Both the position numbers and the translations under genes were made by a program. Shown piece after piece: positions 8,766-17,599 of a DNA stretch of 64,000 bases; position 1 is the stretch's first letter; each line of letters opens with the position of its first letter. The DNA is taken from assembly GCF_019795295.1 (NCBI RefSeq), contig NZ_JAIMCG010000018.1:24481-88480 (forward strand). Direction: 5' to 3'. The notes beneath the pieces were generated by a model that saw nothing but the letters and a program-made list of their open reading frames with translations, was not told the origin of the DNA and searched no databases. The DNA comes from Cupriavidus sp. AU9028 (lineage in GTDB: Bacteria > Pseudomonadota > Gammaproteobacteria > Burkholderiales > Burkholderiaceae).

Positions 8766-8963
8766 ATGCCGAAGATGAAGACGAAGAAAAGCGCTTCCAA
8801 GCGCTTTACTGCACGTCCGAACGGTTCGTTCAAGCGTGGCCAGGCCTTCAAGCGTCACATCCTGACCAAGAAGACCACCAAGAACAAGCGTCAACTGCGC
8901 GGCACCCAGGACGTCCATGAGACGAACCTGAAGTCCGTTCGCGCGATGATGCCCTACGCATAA
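8766..8963 (+). CDS. rpmI: 50S ribosomal protein L35
   Basis: A 65-residue, very basic protein beginning [14 protein letters not shown] and containing [17 protein letters not shown], which is the L35 signature. It is a component of the large ribosomal subunit. The ATG at 8766 gives the standard length; an upstream extension of the open frame carries no homology. It lies between infC and rplT in the universal infC-rpmI-rplT order, 28 bases before rplT, and should be co-transcribed with both. Confidence 0.97.
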   Translation: MPKMKTKKSASKRFTARPNGSFKRGQAFKRHILTKKTTKNKRQLRGTQDVHETNLKSVRAMMPYA

Positions 8964-8991
8964 CCCCTGACGACAACGAAAGGAGAATTAC

Positions 8992-9348
8992 ATGCCTCGA
9001 GTAAAGCGTGGGGTCACTGCACGGGCCCGTCACAAGAAAGTCATCGACGCTGCCAAGGGTTACCGCGGCCGTCGCAATAATGTCTACCGTATCGCCAAGC
9101 AGGCGGTCATGCGTGCTGGCCAGTACGCATACCGCGATCGCCGCAACAAGAAGCGCGTGTTCCGCGCACTCTGGATTGCGCGTATCAATGCCGCGACGCG
9201 TGAGCATGGCATGACCTACAGCGTGTTCATGAACGGTCTGAAGAAGGCCTCGATTGAGCTGGACCGCAAGGTGCTGTCGGACATGGCAATTCACGACAAG
9301 CCTGCCTTTGCCGCCATCGTCAACCAGGTGAAAGCCGCCGTTGCCTGA
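8992..9348 (+). CDS. rplT: 50S ribosomal protein L20
   Basis: A 118-residue basic protein starting [16 protein letters not shown], with the conserved [31 protein letters not shown] helix and [10 protein letters not shown]20 is required early in 50S assembly and in E. coli also represses the rpmI-rplT messenger; whether that operates here is not visible. A good GGAG ribosome site lies seven bases before the ATG. A strong terminator follows 78 bases after the stop and separates this operon from pheST. Confidence 0.98.
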   Translation: MPRVKRGVTARARHKKVIDAAKGYRGRRNNVYRIAKQAVMRAGQYAYRDRRNKKRVFRALWIARINAATREHGMTYSVFMNGLKKASIELDRKVLSDMAIHDKPAFAAIVNQVKAAVA

Positions 9349-9426
9349 TGCCGGTTCCGGTCGCGCAAGCGACCGGGCGCAAGCATAGACCGCAAGGTCG
9401 ACCGCGGCCACCGCAAGGGGCCGCCG

Positions 9427-9460
9427 AAACGGGGCTCCGCAATGAGCCCCGTTTTTTTTT
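9427..9460 (+). terminator. Intrinsic terminator after rplT
   Basis: AAACGGGGCTC (9427-9437) pairs with GAGCCCCGTTT (9444-9454) around a six-base loop, and the T-run continues to 9460. It stands between rplT and pheS. No Phe-rich short frame was found ahead of it, so it looks like a plain terminator rather than a pheS attenuator. Confidence 0.9.
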
Positions 9461-9512
9461 GGTCCGGCGCCTGCCGGCCACTCGAACACCCAAACTAGCC
9501 GTCCACCCCGCC

Positions 9513-10547
9513 ATGTCACTGGATCCGGATCAAATCGTCGCTGAAGCGCAGTCCGCCTTCGCCGCCGCCACCGACAACGCCACGCTGGAAAACGAGAAAG
9601 CCCGCTTTCTCGGCAAGACCGGTGCGTTGACCGAATTGCTCAAGACGCTGGGCAAGCTCGACCCGGAAACCCGCAAGGAGCAGGGCGCACGGATCAACCA
9701 GGCCAAGCAGCAGGTCGAGGGCGCATTGCAGGCGCGCCGCCAGGCGCTGGCCGACGCGCTGATGAACGAACGGCTGGCCGCCGAAGCGATCGACGTCACG
9801 CTGCCCGGACGCGCCGTTGCGCGCGGCAGCCTGCACCCGGTGATGCGCACCTGGGAACGCGTCGAGCAGATCTTCGGCTCGATCGGCTTCGATGTCGCCG
9901 ACGGTCCGGAAATCGAGACGGACTGGATGAACTTCACCGCGCTGAACAACCCGGACAACCATCCGGCGCGTTCGATGCAGGACACCTTCTACGTCGACGG
10001 CCGCGACAGCGACGGCAAGCTGCTGCTGTTGCGCACGCATACCAGCCCGATGCAGGTCCGCTATGCGCGCATGCACGTCGAGAAGTATCGCGGCCAGGAC
10101 CGGATGCCGCCGATCAAGGTCATCTGCCCGGGCCGTACCTACCGCGTCGACAGCGACGCCACCCATTCGCCGATGTTCAACCAGGTCGAAGGGCTGTGGA
10201 TCGGCGAGACCGTCAGCTTCGCCGACCTGAAGGGCGTCTATACCGATTTCCTGCGCAAGTTCTTCGAGCGCGACGACATCCAGGTGCGCTTCCGCCCGTC
10301 GTACTTCCCGTTCACCGAGCCGTCGGCCGAAATCGACATGGCGTTTGGCAACGGCCGCTGGCTCGAAATCTCCGGCTCCGGCCAGGTGCACCCGAACGTG
10401 CTGCGCAACATGGGGCTGGACCCCGAGCGCTACATCGGCTTCGCCTTCGGCTCGGGCCTGGAGCGCCTGACCATGCTGCGCTACGGCATCAACGATCTGC
10501 GCCTGTTCTTCGAGGGCGACGTGCGCTTCCTCAAGCAATTCGCCTGA
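9513..10547 (+). CDS. pheS: phenylalanyl-tRNA synthetase alpha subunit
   Basis: The 344-residue catalytic subunit of the alpha2-beta2 synthetase for tRNA-Phe. The ATG at 9513 gives the family's N-terminus ([13 protein letters not shown], a coiled-coil tRNA-binding arm). The class II core is recognisable: the [17 protein letters not shown] segment, [32 protein letters not shown] (motif 2), and [18 protein letters not shown] (motif 3). The longer open frame upstream runs through the rplT terminator and is not coding. pheT follows after 66 bases, and the two subunits should be made from one messenger. Confidence 0.98.
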   Translation: MSLDPDQIVAEAQSAFAAATDNATLENEKARFLGKTGALTELLKTLGKLDPETRKEQGARINQAKQQVEGALQARRQALADALMNERLAAEAIDVTLPGRAVARGSLHPVMRTWERVEQIFGSIGFDVADGPEIETDWMNFTALNNPDNHPARSMQDTFYVDGRDSDGKLLLLRTHTSPMQVRYARMHVEKYRGQDRMPPIKVICPGRTYRVDSDATHSPMFNQVEGLWIGETVSFADLKGVYTDFLRKFFERDDIQVRFRPSYFPFTEPSAEIDMAFGNGRWLEISGSGQVHPNVLRNMGLDPERYIGFAFGSGLERLTMLRYGINDLRLFFEGDVRFLKQFA

Positions 10548-10613
10548 CCTTGCCGCCCCCGCAGCCATCGGCTGCCGCGGCCCAATCTAGAACACCACCG
10601 GACCAGTAGCGTC

Positions 10614-13058
10614 ATGCAATTCTCGGAATCCTGGCTTCGCAGCTTCGTAAATCCCGATCTCACCACCGACGAACTCTCGCACCGGCTCACCATGGCCGGA
10701 CTCGAGGTCGAGGAGGTCAAGCCGGTCGCGCCCCCGTTCGACAAGATCGTGGTCGCTCGCGTGCTCGCCACCGAGCGCCATCCCAATGCCGACCGCCTCA
10801 ACGTCTGCCAGGTCGATGCCGGCACCGGCGAAACCCTGCAGATCGTCTGCGGCGCGCCCAATGTCCGCCCCGGCATCCTCGTGCCCTGCGCGCTGGTCGG
10901 CGCCGTCCTGCCGCCGGCGGAAGAGGGCGGCAAGCCCTTCGAGATCAAGGTTGGCAAGCTGCGCGGCGTGGAGAGCTACGGCATGCTGTGCTCGGCGCGC
11001 GAACTGAAGCTGTCCGAAGATCACGAGGGCCTGATGGTCCTGCCCGAAGACGCGCCGGTGGGCAGCAACATCCGCGGCTATCTGGATCTGGACGACCAGG
11101 TCTTCGAGATCAAGCTCACGCCGAACAAGGCCGATTGCCTGTCGGTGCATGGCGTCGCCCGCGAAGTCGCCGCGCTGACCGGCGCAGCGCTGACGCTGCC
11201 CGACATGACGCCGGTGCCTGTCACCATCGACGACCGCCTGCCGGTGCGCGTGTCCGCGCCCGACCTGTGCGGCCGCTTCTCCGGCCGCGTCATCCGCGGC
11301 GTCAATGCACGCGCCGCCACGCCCGACTGGATGGTGCAGCGACTGGCGCGCGCCGGCCAGCGCAGCGTCTCGGTACTGGTCGACATCTCGAACTACGTCA
11401 TGTTCGAGCTCGGCCGGCCGTCGCACGTGTTCGACCTCGACAAGATCGAAGGCGGACTGGAGGTGCGCTGGGGTCGCGCCGGCGAACAGATCAAGCTGCT
11501 GAACGGCAACACCATTACCGTCGATGACACCGTTGGCGTCATCGCCGCCGACAGCGGCCTGGAAAGCCTGGCCGGCATCATGGGCGGCGACAGCACCGCC
11601 GTCTCCGACGACACCACCAATATCTACCTGGAGGCCGCCTTCTGGTGGCCCGAAGCGATCCAGGGCCGCGCGCGCCGCTACAACTTCTCGACCGATGCTG
11701 GCCATCGCTTCGAGCGCGGCGTCGACTACGCCACCACCGTCGAGCACATCGAGCGCATCACCGCGCTGATCCTGCAGATCTGCGGCGGACAGGCGGGTCC
11801 GATCGACGACCATATCGTCAACCTGCCACAGCGCCAGCCGGTGCGCATGCGCGTCGCGCGCGCCGAGCGCGTGCTCGGCATCCCGCTGCAGTCCGACGAA
11901 ATCGCCGCCGTATTCGAACGCCTCGGCCTGTCGTTCACCCGCGGCGAAGGCGCCGACGGTACCGTGTTCGAGGTCACGCCGCCCAGCTACCGCTTCGACA
12001 TCGAGATCGAAGAGGACCTGATCGAGGAGGTCGCCCGCATCTACGGCTTCGAGCGCATTCCCGCCCGTCCCCCGGTCGCCATCAGCGAAATGCGGCCGAC
12101 CGACGAAGCGCGCCGCTCCGCCCATGCCGTGCGCCACGCCGTTGCCGCCCGCGACTACCAGGAAGTCATCAACTTCGCCTTCGTCGAAGAGAAGTGGGAG
12201 CGCGATTTCGCCGCCAACGACAACCCCATCCGGCTGCTCAATCCCATCGCCAGCCAGCTCGCCGTGATGCGCTCCACGTTGATCGGTGGACTGGTCGACA
12301 AGGTGCGCTACAACCTGAACCGCAAGGCCTCCCGCGTGCGTCTGTTCGAGGTCGGCCGCGTCTTCCTGCGCGACGCCGCGACGGTCAATGGCGGCCTCAC
12401 CGTAGCGGGCTACGATCAGCCGATGCGCGTAGCCGGCATCGCCTACGGCCCGGCATTCGAAGAGCAGTGGGGCCTGCCCACCCGGCAGGTCGACTTCTTC
12501 GACGTCAAGGGCGATGTGGAGAGCCTGCTGGCGCCCCATCAGGCCCGCTTCGAACCGGTCGACCATCCGGCCCTGCACCCGGGGCGCGCTGCCCGCGTGC
12601 TGCTGGACGGCAAGGCGATCGGCATCCTCGGCGAATTGCACCCGCGCTGGCTGCAGGCGTACGAGCTGACGCATGCGCCCGTCGTCTTCGAACTGGACCT
12701 CGCCGCGCTACGCCAGCGCGGCCTGCCGGCCTACACCGAGATCTCGCGCTTCCCTGCGGCGGTGCGCGATCTGGCGCTGGTGGTCAAGCAGTCCACCCGG
12801 GTCCAGGACCTGCTCGACAGCATGCGCGACGCGCTGCAGAAGCAGGGGTACGGGGGCTATCTGCAGGGCCTCGTGCTGTTCGACGAGTTCCGTCCCAAGG
12901 CCGCTTCCACCGCCATCGGGGCCGACGAGAAAAGCCTTGCCTTCCGTCTGACCTTGCAAGATACTGGGGCGACCCTCCAGGACGAGACCGTCGACAGCGC
13001 CGTGCGCTGCATGGTCGAAGCCGCGACCGCCAGCTTCGGCGCTCGCCTGCGCGGCTAG
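10614..13058 (+). CDS. pheT: phenylalanyl-tRNA synthetase beta subunit
   Basis: The 814-residue beta subunit of PheRS, of normal bacterial length. It contains an N-terminal EMAP-type tRNA-binding domain (about residues 39-150, with [15 protein letters not shown]), the B3/B4 editing domain that hydrolyses Tyr-tRNA-Phe, the B5 domain around residues 400-475, a degenerate synthetase-like core ([18 protein letters not shown]) and a C-terminal FDX-ACB anticodon-binding domain ([12 protein letters not shown]). It is followed after about 60 bases by ihfA, the classical pheST-ihfA arrangement of proteobacteria. Confidence 0.98.
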   Translation: MQFSESWLRSFVNPDLTTDELSHRLTMAGLEVEEVKPVAPPFDKIVVARVLATERHPNADRLNVCQVDAGTGETLQIVCGAPNVRPGILVPCALVGAVLPPAEEGGKPFEIKVGKLRGVESYGMLCSARELKLSEDHEGLMVLPEDAPVGSNIRGYLDLDDQVFEIKLTPNKADCLSVHGVAREVAALTGAALTLPDMTPVPVTIDDRLPVRVSAPDLCGRFSGRVIRGVNARAATPDWMVQRLARAGQRSVSVLVDISNYVMFELGRPSHVFDLDKIEGGLEVRWGRAGEQIKLLNGNTITVDDTVGVIAADSGLESLAGIMGGDSTAVSDDTTNIYLEAAFWWPEAIQGRARRYNFSTDAGHRFERGVDYATTVEHIERITALILQICGGQAGPIDDHIVNLPQRQPVRMRVARAERVLGIPLQSDEIAAVFERLGLSFTRGEGADGTVFEVTPPSYRFDIEIEEDLIEEVARIYGFERIPARPPVAISEMRPTDEARRSAHAVRHAVAARDYQEVINFAFVEEKWERDFAANDNPIRLLNPIASQLAVMRSTLIGGLVDKVRYNLNRKASRVRLFEVGRVFLRDAATVNGGLTVAGYDQPMRVAGIAYGPAFEEQWGLPTRQVDFFDVKGDVESLLAPHQARFEPVDHPALHPGRAARVLLDGKAIGILGELHPRWLQAYELTHAPVVFELDLAALRQRGLPAYTEISRFPAAVRDLALVVKQSTRVQDLLDSMRDALQKQGYGGYLQGLVLFDEFRPKAASTAIGADEKSLAFRLTLQDTGATLQDETVDSAVRCMVEAATASFGARLRG

Positions 13059-13122
13059 CCACCCGCCTTGCACCATCGACCGCCCGGACATCCGTATCCG
13101 GGCGGCTGGCAGCCTGAACGAC

Positions 13123-13539
13123 ATGAACGACCGACACGCGATTCTGATGACCGACGCAGCATTTGGCGAGACTGGCGACCGGCACGCGGCTCCCCTGACA
13201 GACGAACTGCCGGAGGCCCGCGTGACAGAAGTCCCGACGCTCACCAAGGCTGAACTGGCCGAGATGCTGTTCGATCAGGTCGGCCTGAACAAGCGCGAAT
13301 CGAAGGACATGGTCGAAGCGTTCTTCGACGTGATTCGCGAAGCCCTGGAGCAGGGGGACTGCGTCAAGCTGTCCGGCTTCGGCAACTTCCAGTTGCGCGA
13401 CAAGCCGCAGCGTCCCGGGCGCAACCCGAAGACGGGCGAGATCATCCCGATCACTGCACGCCGGGTCGTCACCTTCCACGCCAGCCAGAAGCTCAAGAGC
13501 CTGGTCGAGGAACGCGCCGGTATCGCCGCCAACGGCTGA
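13123..13539 (+). CDS. ihfA: integration host factor alpha subunit
   Basis: The 138-residue product carries a complete HU/IHF fold (from [21 protein letters not shown] to the C-terminus), including [22 protein letters not shown], the beta-arm with the intercalating proline that bends DNA. IHF-alpha pairs with IHF-beta in nucleoid architecture, site-specific recombination and promoter activation. Compared with the roughly 100-residue enterobacterial protein it has an N-terminal extension of about 35 residues. An internal start (GTG at codon 34, just before TEVPTLTK) could give the short form. Its position directly after pheT supports the alpha assignment. Confidence 0.94.
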   Translation: MNDRHAILMTDAAFGETGDRHAAPLTDELPEARVTEVPTLTKAELAEMLFDQVGLNKRESKDMVEAFFDVIREALEQGDCVKLSGFGNFQLRDKPQRPGRNPKTGEIIPITARRVVTFHASQKLKSLVEERAGIAANG

Positions 13540-13689
13540 TTACGCCGTGGCTGGTCCAGCGTCCCGAGGTCATCCTTTGGACGATTGCCCGCCACGCCGC
13601 TGCTCGGTATCCTGCTGTTCCCGCGCCGACACAAGCGCGCCCATTCACCCGGCCGCGCCCCGGCCTGAACCCCGTCGTCCGTCCACCGC

Positions 13690-14121
13690 ATGTCGGATAA
13701 ATCGAGCGAGCGCGTCACCTTGCCGCCCATTCCAGCCAAGCGCTACTTCACCATCGGGGAAGTCAGCGAGCTTTGCGCCGTCAAGCCCCATGTGCTGCGG
13801 TATTGGGAGCAGGAATTCACGCAACTGAAGCCCGTCAAGCGCCGCGGCAACCGCCGGTATTACCAGCACCACGAAGTCCTGCTGATCCGGCGCATCCGCG
13901 AACTGCTCTACGAGCAGGGCTTCACCATCAATGGCGCCCGCAACCGGCTTGACGACGCGCGCCAGCACGCTACGTCGGCCTCCATGGATGCTGCGGAGCC
14001 GGCAGCGGAAGCGCTGCCCGTGGTCGCCTCGCCGACGGTGGATGTGGGCTCGCTGCGCCGCGACCTGGAGCAGGTGCAGCTCGTGCTGGCCCAGCTGAAG
14101 CAGATCGCGGCAAAGGGCTAA
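13690..14121 (+). CDS. MerR-family transcriptional regulator (ihfA-linked)
   Basis: A 143-residue protein with an N-terminal MerR winged helix ([25 protein letters not shown]) and the wing [22 protein letters not shown], followed by an acidic, Ala-rich linker and a short helical tail with [11 protein letters not shown]. It lacks the cysteines of metal-sensing MerR proteins. Genes of this type often follow ihfA directly and precede tRNA-Pro in betaproteobacteria, suggesting a housekeeping role, but its regulon is not known from sequence. The gap from ihfA is 150 bases. Confidence 0.88.
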   Translation: MSDKSSERVTLPPIPAKRYFTIGEVSELCAVKPHVLRYWEQEFTQLKPVKRRGNRRYYQHHEVLLIRRIRELLYEQGFTINGARNRLDDARQHATSASMDAAEPAAEALPVVASPTVDVGSLRRDLEQVQLVLAQLKQIAAKG

Positions 14122-14161
14122 AAAAGTGGCCCTTCGGTTCTAGCCAAGGCGATGATGCTTC

Positions 14162-14170
14162 TGTTATACT
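14162..14170 (+). promoter_or_regulatory. Extended -10 promoter element for tRNA-Pro
   Basis: TGTTATACT combines a TATACT -10 hexamer (14165-14170) with an upstream TG, ending 10 bases before the tRNA. No good -35 hexamer is seen, which is typical of extended -10 promoters. Confidence 0.5.
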
Positions 14171-14180
14171 TTTGTGCTTT

Positions 14181-14257
<77 letters not shown>

Positions 14258-14258
14258 G

Positions 14259-14281
14259 TAAAATCAAGGCCTAGCGGGTTT
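14259..14281 (+). repeat. att-like repeat, left copy, abutting tRNA-Pro
   Basis: TAAAATCAAGGCC begins two bases after the tRNA CCA and recurs as TAAAATCAAAGCC at 16154-16166. Over 23 bases (14259-14281 against 16154-16176) most positions match. The two copies bracket the three-gene cassette. Both also form the left arm of a terminator hairpin, so they could be similar terminators rather than recombination sites. Confidence 0.4.
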
Positions 14282-14297
14282 TCTCGCTAGGCCTTTT
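14266..14297 (+). terminator. Intrinsic terminator after tRNA-Pro
   Basis: AAGGCCTAGCG (14266-14276) pairs with CGCTAGGCCTT (14285-14295) around an eight-base loop and is followed by Ts. It should end the tRNA-Pro transcript. Confidence 0.85.
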
Positions 14298-14304
14298 GTC
14301 TAAC

Positions 14305-14333
14305 TTGGATGCAGTTGTCTAACTTGATATAAA
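14305..14333 (+). promoter_or_regulatory. Candidate promoter of the three-gene cassette
   Basis: TTGGAT (14305-14310) and TATAAA (14328-14333) are separated by 17 bases, just upstream of the first cassette gene. A 10-base direct repeat, GTCTAACTTG, overlaps it at 14298 and 14317, with a related GTCTAAGTTG at 16213. The repeats could bind a regulator or an integrase. Confidence 0.5.
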
Positions 14334-14404
14334 ATCGTGTTAGGCGAAGTGGCACCCGGCGCACATGGGTGCACCGTCATGAAGTTCTGTCATCGGAATC
14401 TTCC

Positions 14405-15160
14405 ATGCTCAAGCGCATTCCCACTAGGCTCGGCAAAGAGCCCCTCGTAGACGCGCTCTTTCAGATCCGGTTTCTGTCTGTCTCCTCTTCGCTTGCGACC
14501 CTACTTCCTGGCTTCCTATTCGCTAGGAACGTTGGCGTCTTACCCGGCATTCAGCGACTACCACTTGCGGATATACCGCAGCATGTAAGAGACAACACTC
14601 CCGAGTTGCAGTATCACCCGTTGTTGCGAATTGAGTTCGAGCACTTTTTTGCTACAGTTGGCGATAAGGTTGTCGTTATTGGTTGTAAGCTGCCATATCC
14701 CGGTTGGACAAGCTTCAAGGCTAAGATCTTAGAAGTGCTAGATGGCTTAGGCCCCCTTGACATCTTGAGTGAAGTAGAGCTCGTATCCCTCAAATACGTT
14801 GATGTACTTGAGAAGGCTGCTGCGGGGGACGGTATCAGTCAGCTTGAGGCTAAAGTGGAAGTCGCAGGGAGAGTCGTTTCTTCAGGCAAGACGATGTTAA
14901 GAACATCATTCTTGGCCGATGGACTTTCAAACGATCTTCAGCTGTTTACCCCCTTTGATGGGGAAGTTGCCGGGCGCGGTGCATTGCAAGGCATCGCGAT
15001 AGAGGTCGAGACCACTATGGCGCGCGAGATTTTGACGGCCCCACCCGGTTTGGAGGCAATGCCGCAACATCTAGATCGCCTTCATGGGGTAAATAAGTCC
15101 GTTTTCTTCGATGTGCTGACAGAAGAAGTCGTCGGAAAGCTGGACCCGATATATGAATAG
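14405..15160 (+). CDS. TIGR04255-like family protein (cassette gene 1)
   Basis: A 251-residue protein (start at ATG 14405; an in-frame GTG at 14369 would add 12 residues). The N-terminus LGKEPLVDALFQIRF matches the opening of the sporadically distributed TIGR04255 family, whose function is unknown, and the length fits. The middle has repeated beta-strand-like stretches and a C-terminal hydrophilic helix with HLDRLHGVNKSVFFDVLTEEV. It uses codons such as ATA, TTA and AGA that the flanking core genes avoid, and the DNA is visibly AT-richer, which points to recent transfer. It overlaps the next gene by eight bases (15153-15160), so the two are translationally linked. The family call rests on remembered motif resemblance and needs a profile search. 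Confidence 0.65.
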   Translation: MLKRIPTRLGKEPLVDALFQIRFLSVSSSLATLLPGFLFARNVGVLPGIQRLPLADIPQHVRDNTPELQYHPLLRIEFEHFFATVGDKVVVIGCKLPYPGWTSFKAKILEVLDGLGPLDILSEVELVSLKYVDVLEKAAAGDGISQLEAKVEVAGRVVSSGKTMLRTSFLADGLSNDLQLFTPFDGEVAGRGALQGIAIEVETTMAREILTAPPGLEAMPQHLDRLHGVNKSVFFDVLTEEVVGKLDPIYE

Positions 15161-15701
15161 CTCAAATATCGAAACAAAGGCCAATGGACTCAACTCGGCT
15201 CTCTTTGCCACCATGCTGTTGGCAGGAAGCATGAACGCAATTGCCATTCCGTCTCATCACGGGCCGGATGCTCTTCGCTATTCGATTGGTCAGAACTTGC
15301 ATTATTTTAAGGGCGCGAGCCGCCCGCTATGGCGCTCGACTTGGTCCGACGCTGGTGACGCTGAAAATCGTTCAGGAAAGGGGACTGAACCTATTGCCAC
15401 ACGTGATGCGTGGGCTCAGCTTCGTCACACAGTGGAATTGGCAGGTATCGATGTCGACAGATCGGAGTTGATCTATAGGATAGCTCGCCAGTTTATTGAC
15501 GCTCGCGAGATTCAGCTAGTAGATGTACAGGCTCGCCTTTCGGTAGATCCGGAGGAAGGCGTTTCTTATGCTGCTATCCGTTTCCTTGCGGATATGGAGT
15601 TCGAGGCCGCAATGGAAGCTGATTGGGAGATGGCTTCAGAGATCCTCGAACATAACGAATTTCCAGAGGGCCTAACGGTCTCACTCCGATCGATCGCATA
15701 A
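15153..15701 (+). CDS. Uncharacterised protein, cassette gene 2
   Basis: Encodes 182 residues that I do not recognise. The start ATG overlaps the end of the preceding gene. A moderately hydrophobic stretch near residues 14-33 (SALFATMLLAGSMNAIAI) could be a buried helix rather than a membrane segment. The C-terminal half is acidic and probably helical (ATRDAWAQLRHTVELAGIDVDRSEL, then EFEAAMEADWEMASEIL). No catalytic motif is evident. The tight packing between a TIGR04255-like gene and an HEPN-like gene suggests an adaptor, antitoxin or sensor subunit, but that is inference from position only. Base composition is AT-rich like its neighbours. Confidence 0.7.
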   Translation: MNSSNIETKANGLNSALFATMLLAGSMNAIAIPSHHGPDALRYSIGQNLHYFKGASRPLWRSTWSDAGDAENRSGKGTEPIATRDAWAQLRHTVELAGIDVDRSELIYRIARQFIDAREIQLVDVQARLSVDPEEGVSYAAIRFLADMEFEAAMEADWEMASEILEHNEFPEGLTVSLRSIA

Positions 15702-15703
15702 CG

Positions 15704-16123
15704 ATGATCTCTATCGAAGAGTTAGGCGCATACGGTCGTGGCTTGGTGGCGTCAGATGCCCCGGAGGTCCAGCTAAGAACCGCGGCGGGACGGATGTATT
15801 ATGCTGCATTTCACCGCTGCCGCGCTGCGAGTGAAGTTCACTGCAATGAGCTTCCCAAAGAGGATTCCGATAATAAGGGATCGCACCAAAAGGTATATGC
15901 TCGTCTTGAGCGGCATTGCCGGAACACCGCCATATCGGACCGCCGTTTGCGCTTAATTTGTCAAAGAGCGAGGGACATGCTCGAATTGCGAGTACGAGCC
16001 GACTACCATATCAACGACACCTTCGACTACAAGGCTGCTCGAGAAATGCAGTCCTTGCTATTTCAGCTTAATCGAGAATTTGCGGAAGTCGATAGAGAGA
16101 TCCAGATGGGCGCGGCGTGCTGA
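15704..16123 (+). CDS. HEPN-like helical protein, cassette gene 3
   Basis: A 139-residue all-helical protein starting two bases after the previous stop. It has the layout of small HEPN proteins: RTAAGRMYYAAFHRCRAASE (a RAYYAAFH-type first helix), then a GSHQKVYARLERH helix, then LRLICQRARDMLELRVRADY and a final long helix. Arg30 and His37 form an RX6H pattern, the spacing used by HEPN ribonucleases, although in typical toxins this motif lies in a later helix and a polar residue follows the Arg, which is Met here. It could be an RNase toxin, an inactive HEPN scaffold, or a related helical domain. The DNA is AT-rich and probably acquired. Confidence 0.6.
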   Translation: MISIEELGAYGRGLVASDAPEVQLRTAAGRMYYAAFHRCRAASEVHCNELPKEDSDNKGSHQKVYARLERHCRNTAISDRRLRLICQRARDMLELRVRADYHINDTFDYKAAREMQSLLFQLNREFAEVDREIQMGAAC

Positions 16124-16153
16124 TGCGGATACCAAGTCCTTTCCCACGATTGA

Positions 16154-16176
16154 TAAAATCAAAGCCCGGCGGATTA
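16154..16176 (+). repeat. att-like repeat, right copy
   Basis: TAAAATCAAAGCCCGGCGGATT-type sequence, the counterpart of 14259-14281 next to tRNA-Pro, lying 31 bases after the last cassette gene. Together the copies define a segment of about 1.9 kb that contains the cassette but not the integrase gene. Confidence 0.4.
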
Positions 16177-16196
16177 GACCGTACGGGCTTTTTTCC
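16161..16196 (+). terminator. Intrinsic terminator after the cassette
   Basis: AAAGCCCG (16161-16168) pairs with CGGGCTTT (16184-16191), followed by a T-run. It closes the three-gene unit, and in reverse could also stop transcription from the integrase gene, whose stop codon is just beyond. Confidence 0.7.
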
Positions 16197-16214
16197 TAAT
16201 ATGGCCGCAATCGT

Positions 16215-17213
16215 CTAAGTTGACTGCCTCATGCGCACGGGACTGACACGTTCGACCTCCCGCGCTTTGATGTACTGCGCAGTCATGTCGGCGGTCGTAT
16301 GGCCACCCAGCGCCTGCGCGGCCTCCTCCCCATCCTGCCGCCTCTTGTCGGTCAGAGCCTTGGCTCGGATGTCGTGGAAGTGCATGCCCATCAGGAACCG
16401 CTTATCGGGTTCCTGCCCTGCCTTCTGGCAATCAACCTCGTAAGACTTCCTCGCCCTCTGGCAGGCACGCTTCCAAGCCGTCTGCGCGCCGCTGTAGGTG
16501 AACCGGCCCCCTGACTGGGTGCATATCACCGGGCCGATTGCCTTTACCTTGCCTGACTTAGCGGACTCCAACGTTGCCTGTAGGTCCGGCGTCAGCTCAA
16601 CCAGCATCCTCACGCCAGAGCTATTCACCGTCTTCGACGGGTGAAATAGGATCCCTTCGTGCGTTACGTCCGACCAGTTCAGCGCCAGCAGGTCCCCGAT
16701 GCGCTGCCCTGTCTGGTACGCCAGATCGATCAGGGCGACGATAGTTCGGCCAGACGGGGTTGGCTTGCCGTCGGCCCCAAGCATCGCCGCGGCGCGAACG
16801 GCAGCAAGCTCCTCGTCGGAAATGTACCGGTCCCGCTTGCCTTCGCTGGCCCCGGCAACTTCGCTCACCGGGTTGTTGTTCCTCAGCCCCTTCCGCACGG
16901 CGAAGGTGAACATCACCGACATGAGCGCCCGGTACTTGTTGCTCGCGTTCGGCTTGCTCTCAAAGTGCTTGTCGAGAAAGCGCGCCACGTCCTTAGGCTC
17001 TACGTCCTCCACCCGCCAGTCCTCATCGAACTCGGATCGGATGAAGGTCGCCATCCGGCGGTATTCCTCTTGGGTCTTGGGCGAGTATTTCTGCAGCTTC
17101 GTCCTCAGCCATGAGTCGATCAGCGCCGGCATGGTGTCCTGAGCCCGATCGTCTGCTTCCCGGTTGAAGGCCGCAAGCTGTTTGTGCCGGACGATATCGG
17201 TGGTCCCAGTCAC
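16215..17213 (-). CDS. tyrosine recombinase / phage-type integrase
   Basis: Encodes 332 residues with a SAM-like core-binding domain (about residues 28-115) and a C-terminal catalytic domain. The catalytic set is complete: Arg171 (in TGQRIGDLL), Lys194, His280 and Arg283 (in HFHDIR), His305 (in LGGHTTADM) and the nucleophile Tyr314. The start is a GTG, with an in-frame TGA only four codons further up. The N-terminal arm-binding domain common in tRNA-targeting integrases is not obvious, so the gene may be 5'-truncated or start differently. It points towards tRNA-Pro, as integrases at tRNA sites often do, but lies outside the two att-like repeats that flank the cassette. Confidence 0.92.
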   Translation of the reverse strand: MTGTTDIVRHKQLAAFNREADDRAQDTMPALIDSWLRTKLQKYSPKTQEEYRRMATFIRSEFDEDWRVEDVEPKDVARFLDKHFESKPNASNKYRALMSVMFTFAVRKGLRNNNPVSEVAGASEGKRDRYISDEELAAVRAAAMLGADGKPTPSGRTIVALIDLAYQTGQRIGDLLALNWSDVTHEGILFHPSKTVNSSGVRMLVELTPDLQATLESAKSGKVKAIGPVICTQSGGRFTYSGAQTAWKRACQRARKSYEVDCQKAGQEPDKRFLMGMHFHDIRAKALTDKRRQDGEEAAQALGGHTTADMTAQYIKAREVERVSPVRMRQST

Positions 17214-17599
17214 CGCGCGAACGTTTCAGGCAAGGTTGAGTCCGGGAAGGTCACGCCAGCGCACGCAAGGGTAGAAGTCCTCTGATCAACCGGCCGTACT
17301 GCATGGATCCACGGTATAGCAGTCGATTGCCAGCGCGGAATGCGCCCTTACGGCAGGGGAAAATGTGCCGAACGGTCTGAGACCAAGCGGGCCTTTTTAC
17401 TTCCGGGTCGACCTATCTGACGAACACTAAGGCCCCGGATTCCCAATTCTGCAGGCTAGGCCACTCGATTCCTCCTCTCCACAAAGCTGGTGAGGCACAG
17501 GGGGCTATCGGCTCGATTCGCGGGTATCACCAGACTATCGGCACTTTGTCGTTCTTGAGAGCGGGCGGGACCGGTGGACTGGAAGAACGTCAGTGAACG
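17214..17599. other. Intergenic region, right of the integrase
   Basis: No gene found. It holds an inverted repeat CTGGTGA/TCACCAG (17487-17493 and 17527-17533) and scattered tRNA-like fragments that do not fold into a full tRNA. It may contain the other end of the integrated element; no exact copy of the tRNA-Pro 3' end was seen. Confidence 0.4.

Noticed and set aside
5901-8918. A very long minus-strand open frame antisense to thrS and infC
   Set aside because: It mirrors codon bias of the true genes; composition is rich in His/Arg/Leu with no domain, and thrS-infC-rpmI on the plus strand are certain.
9349-9426. Possible Phe leader peptide before pheS
   Set aside because: No short frame with clustered Phe codons precedes the terminator.
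17400-17535. tRNA-like pieces right of the integrase
   Set aside because: Stem pieces and CCA-like ends are present, but no arrangement gives a complete cloverleaf or a copy of the tRNA-Pro 3' end.
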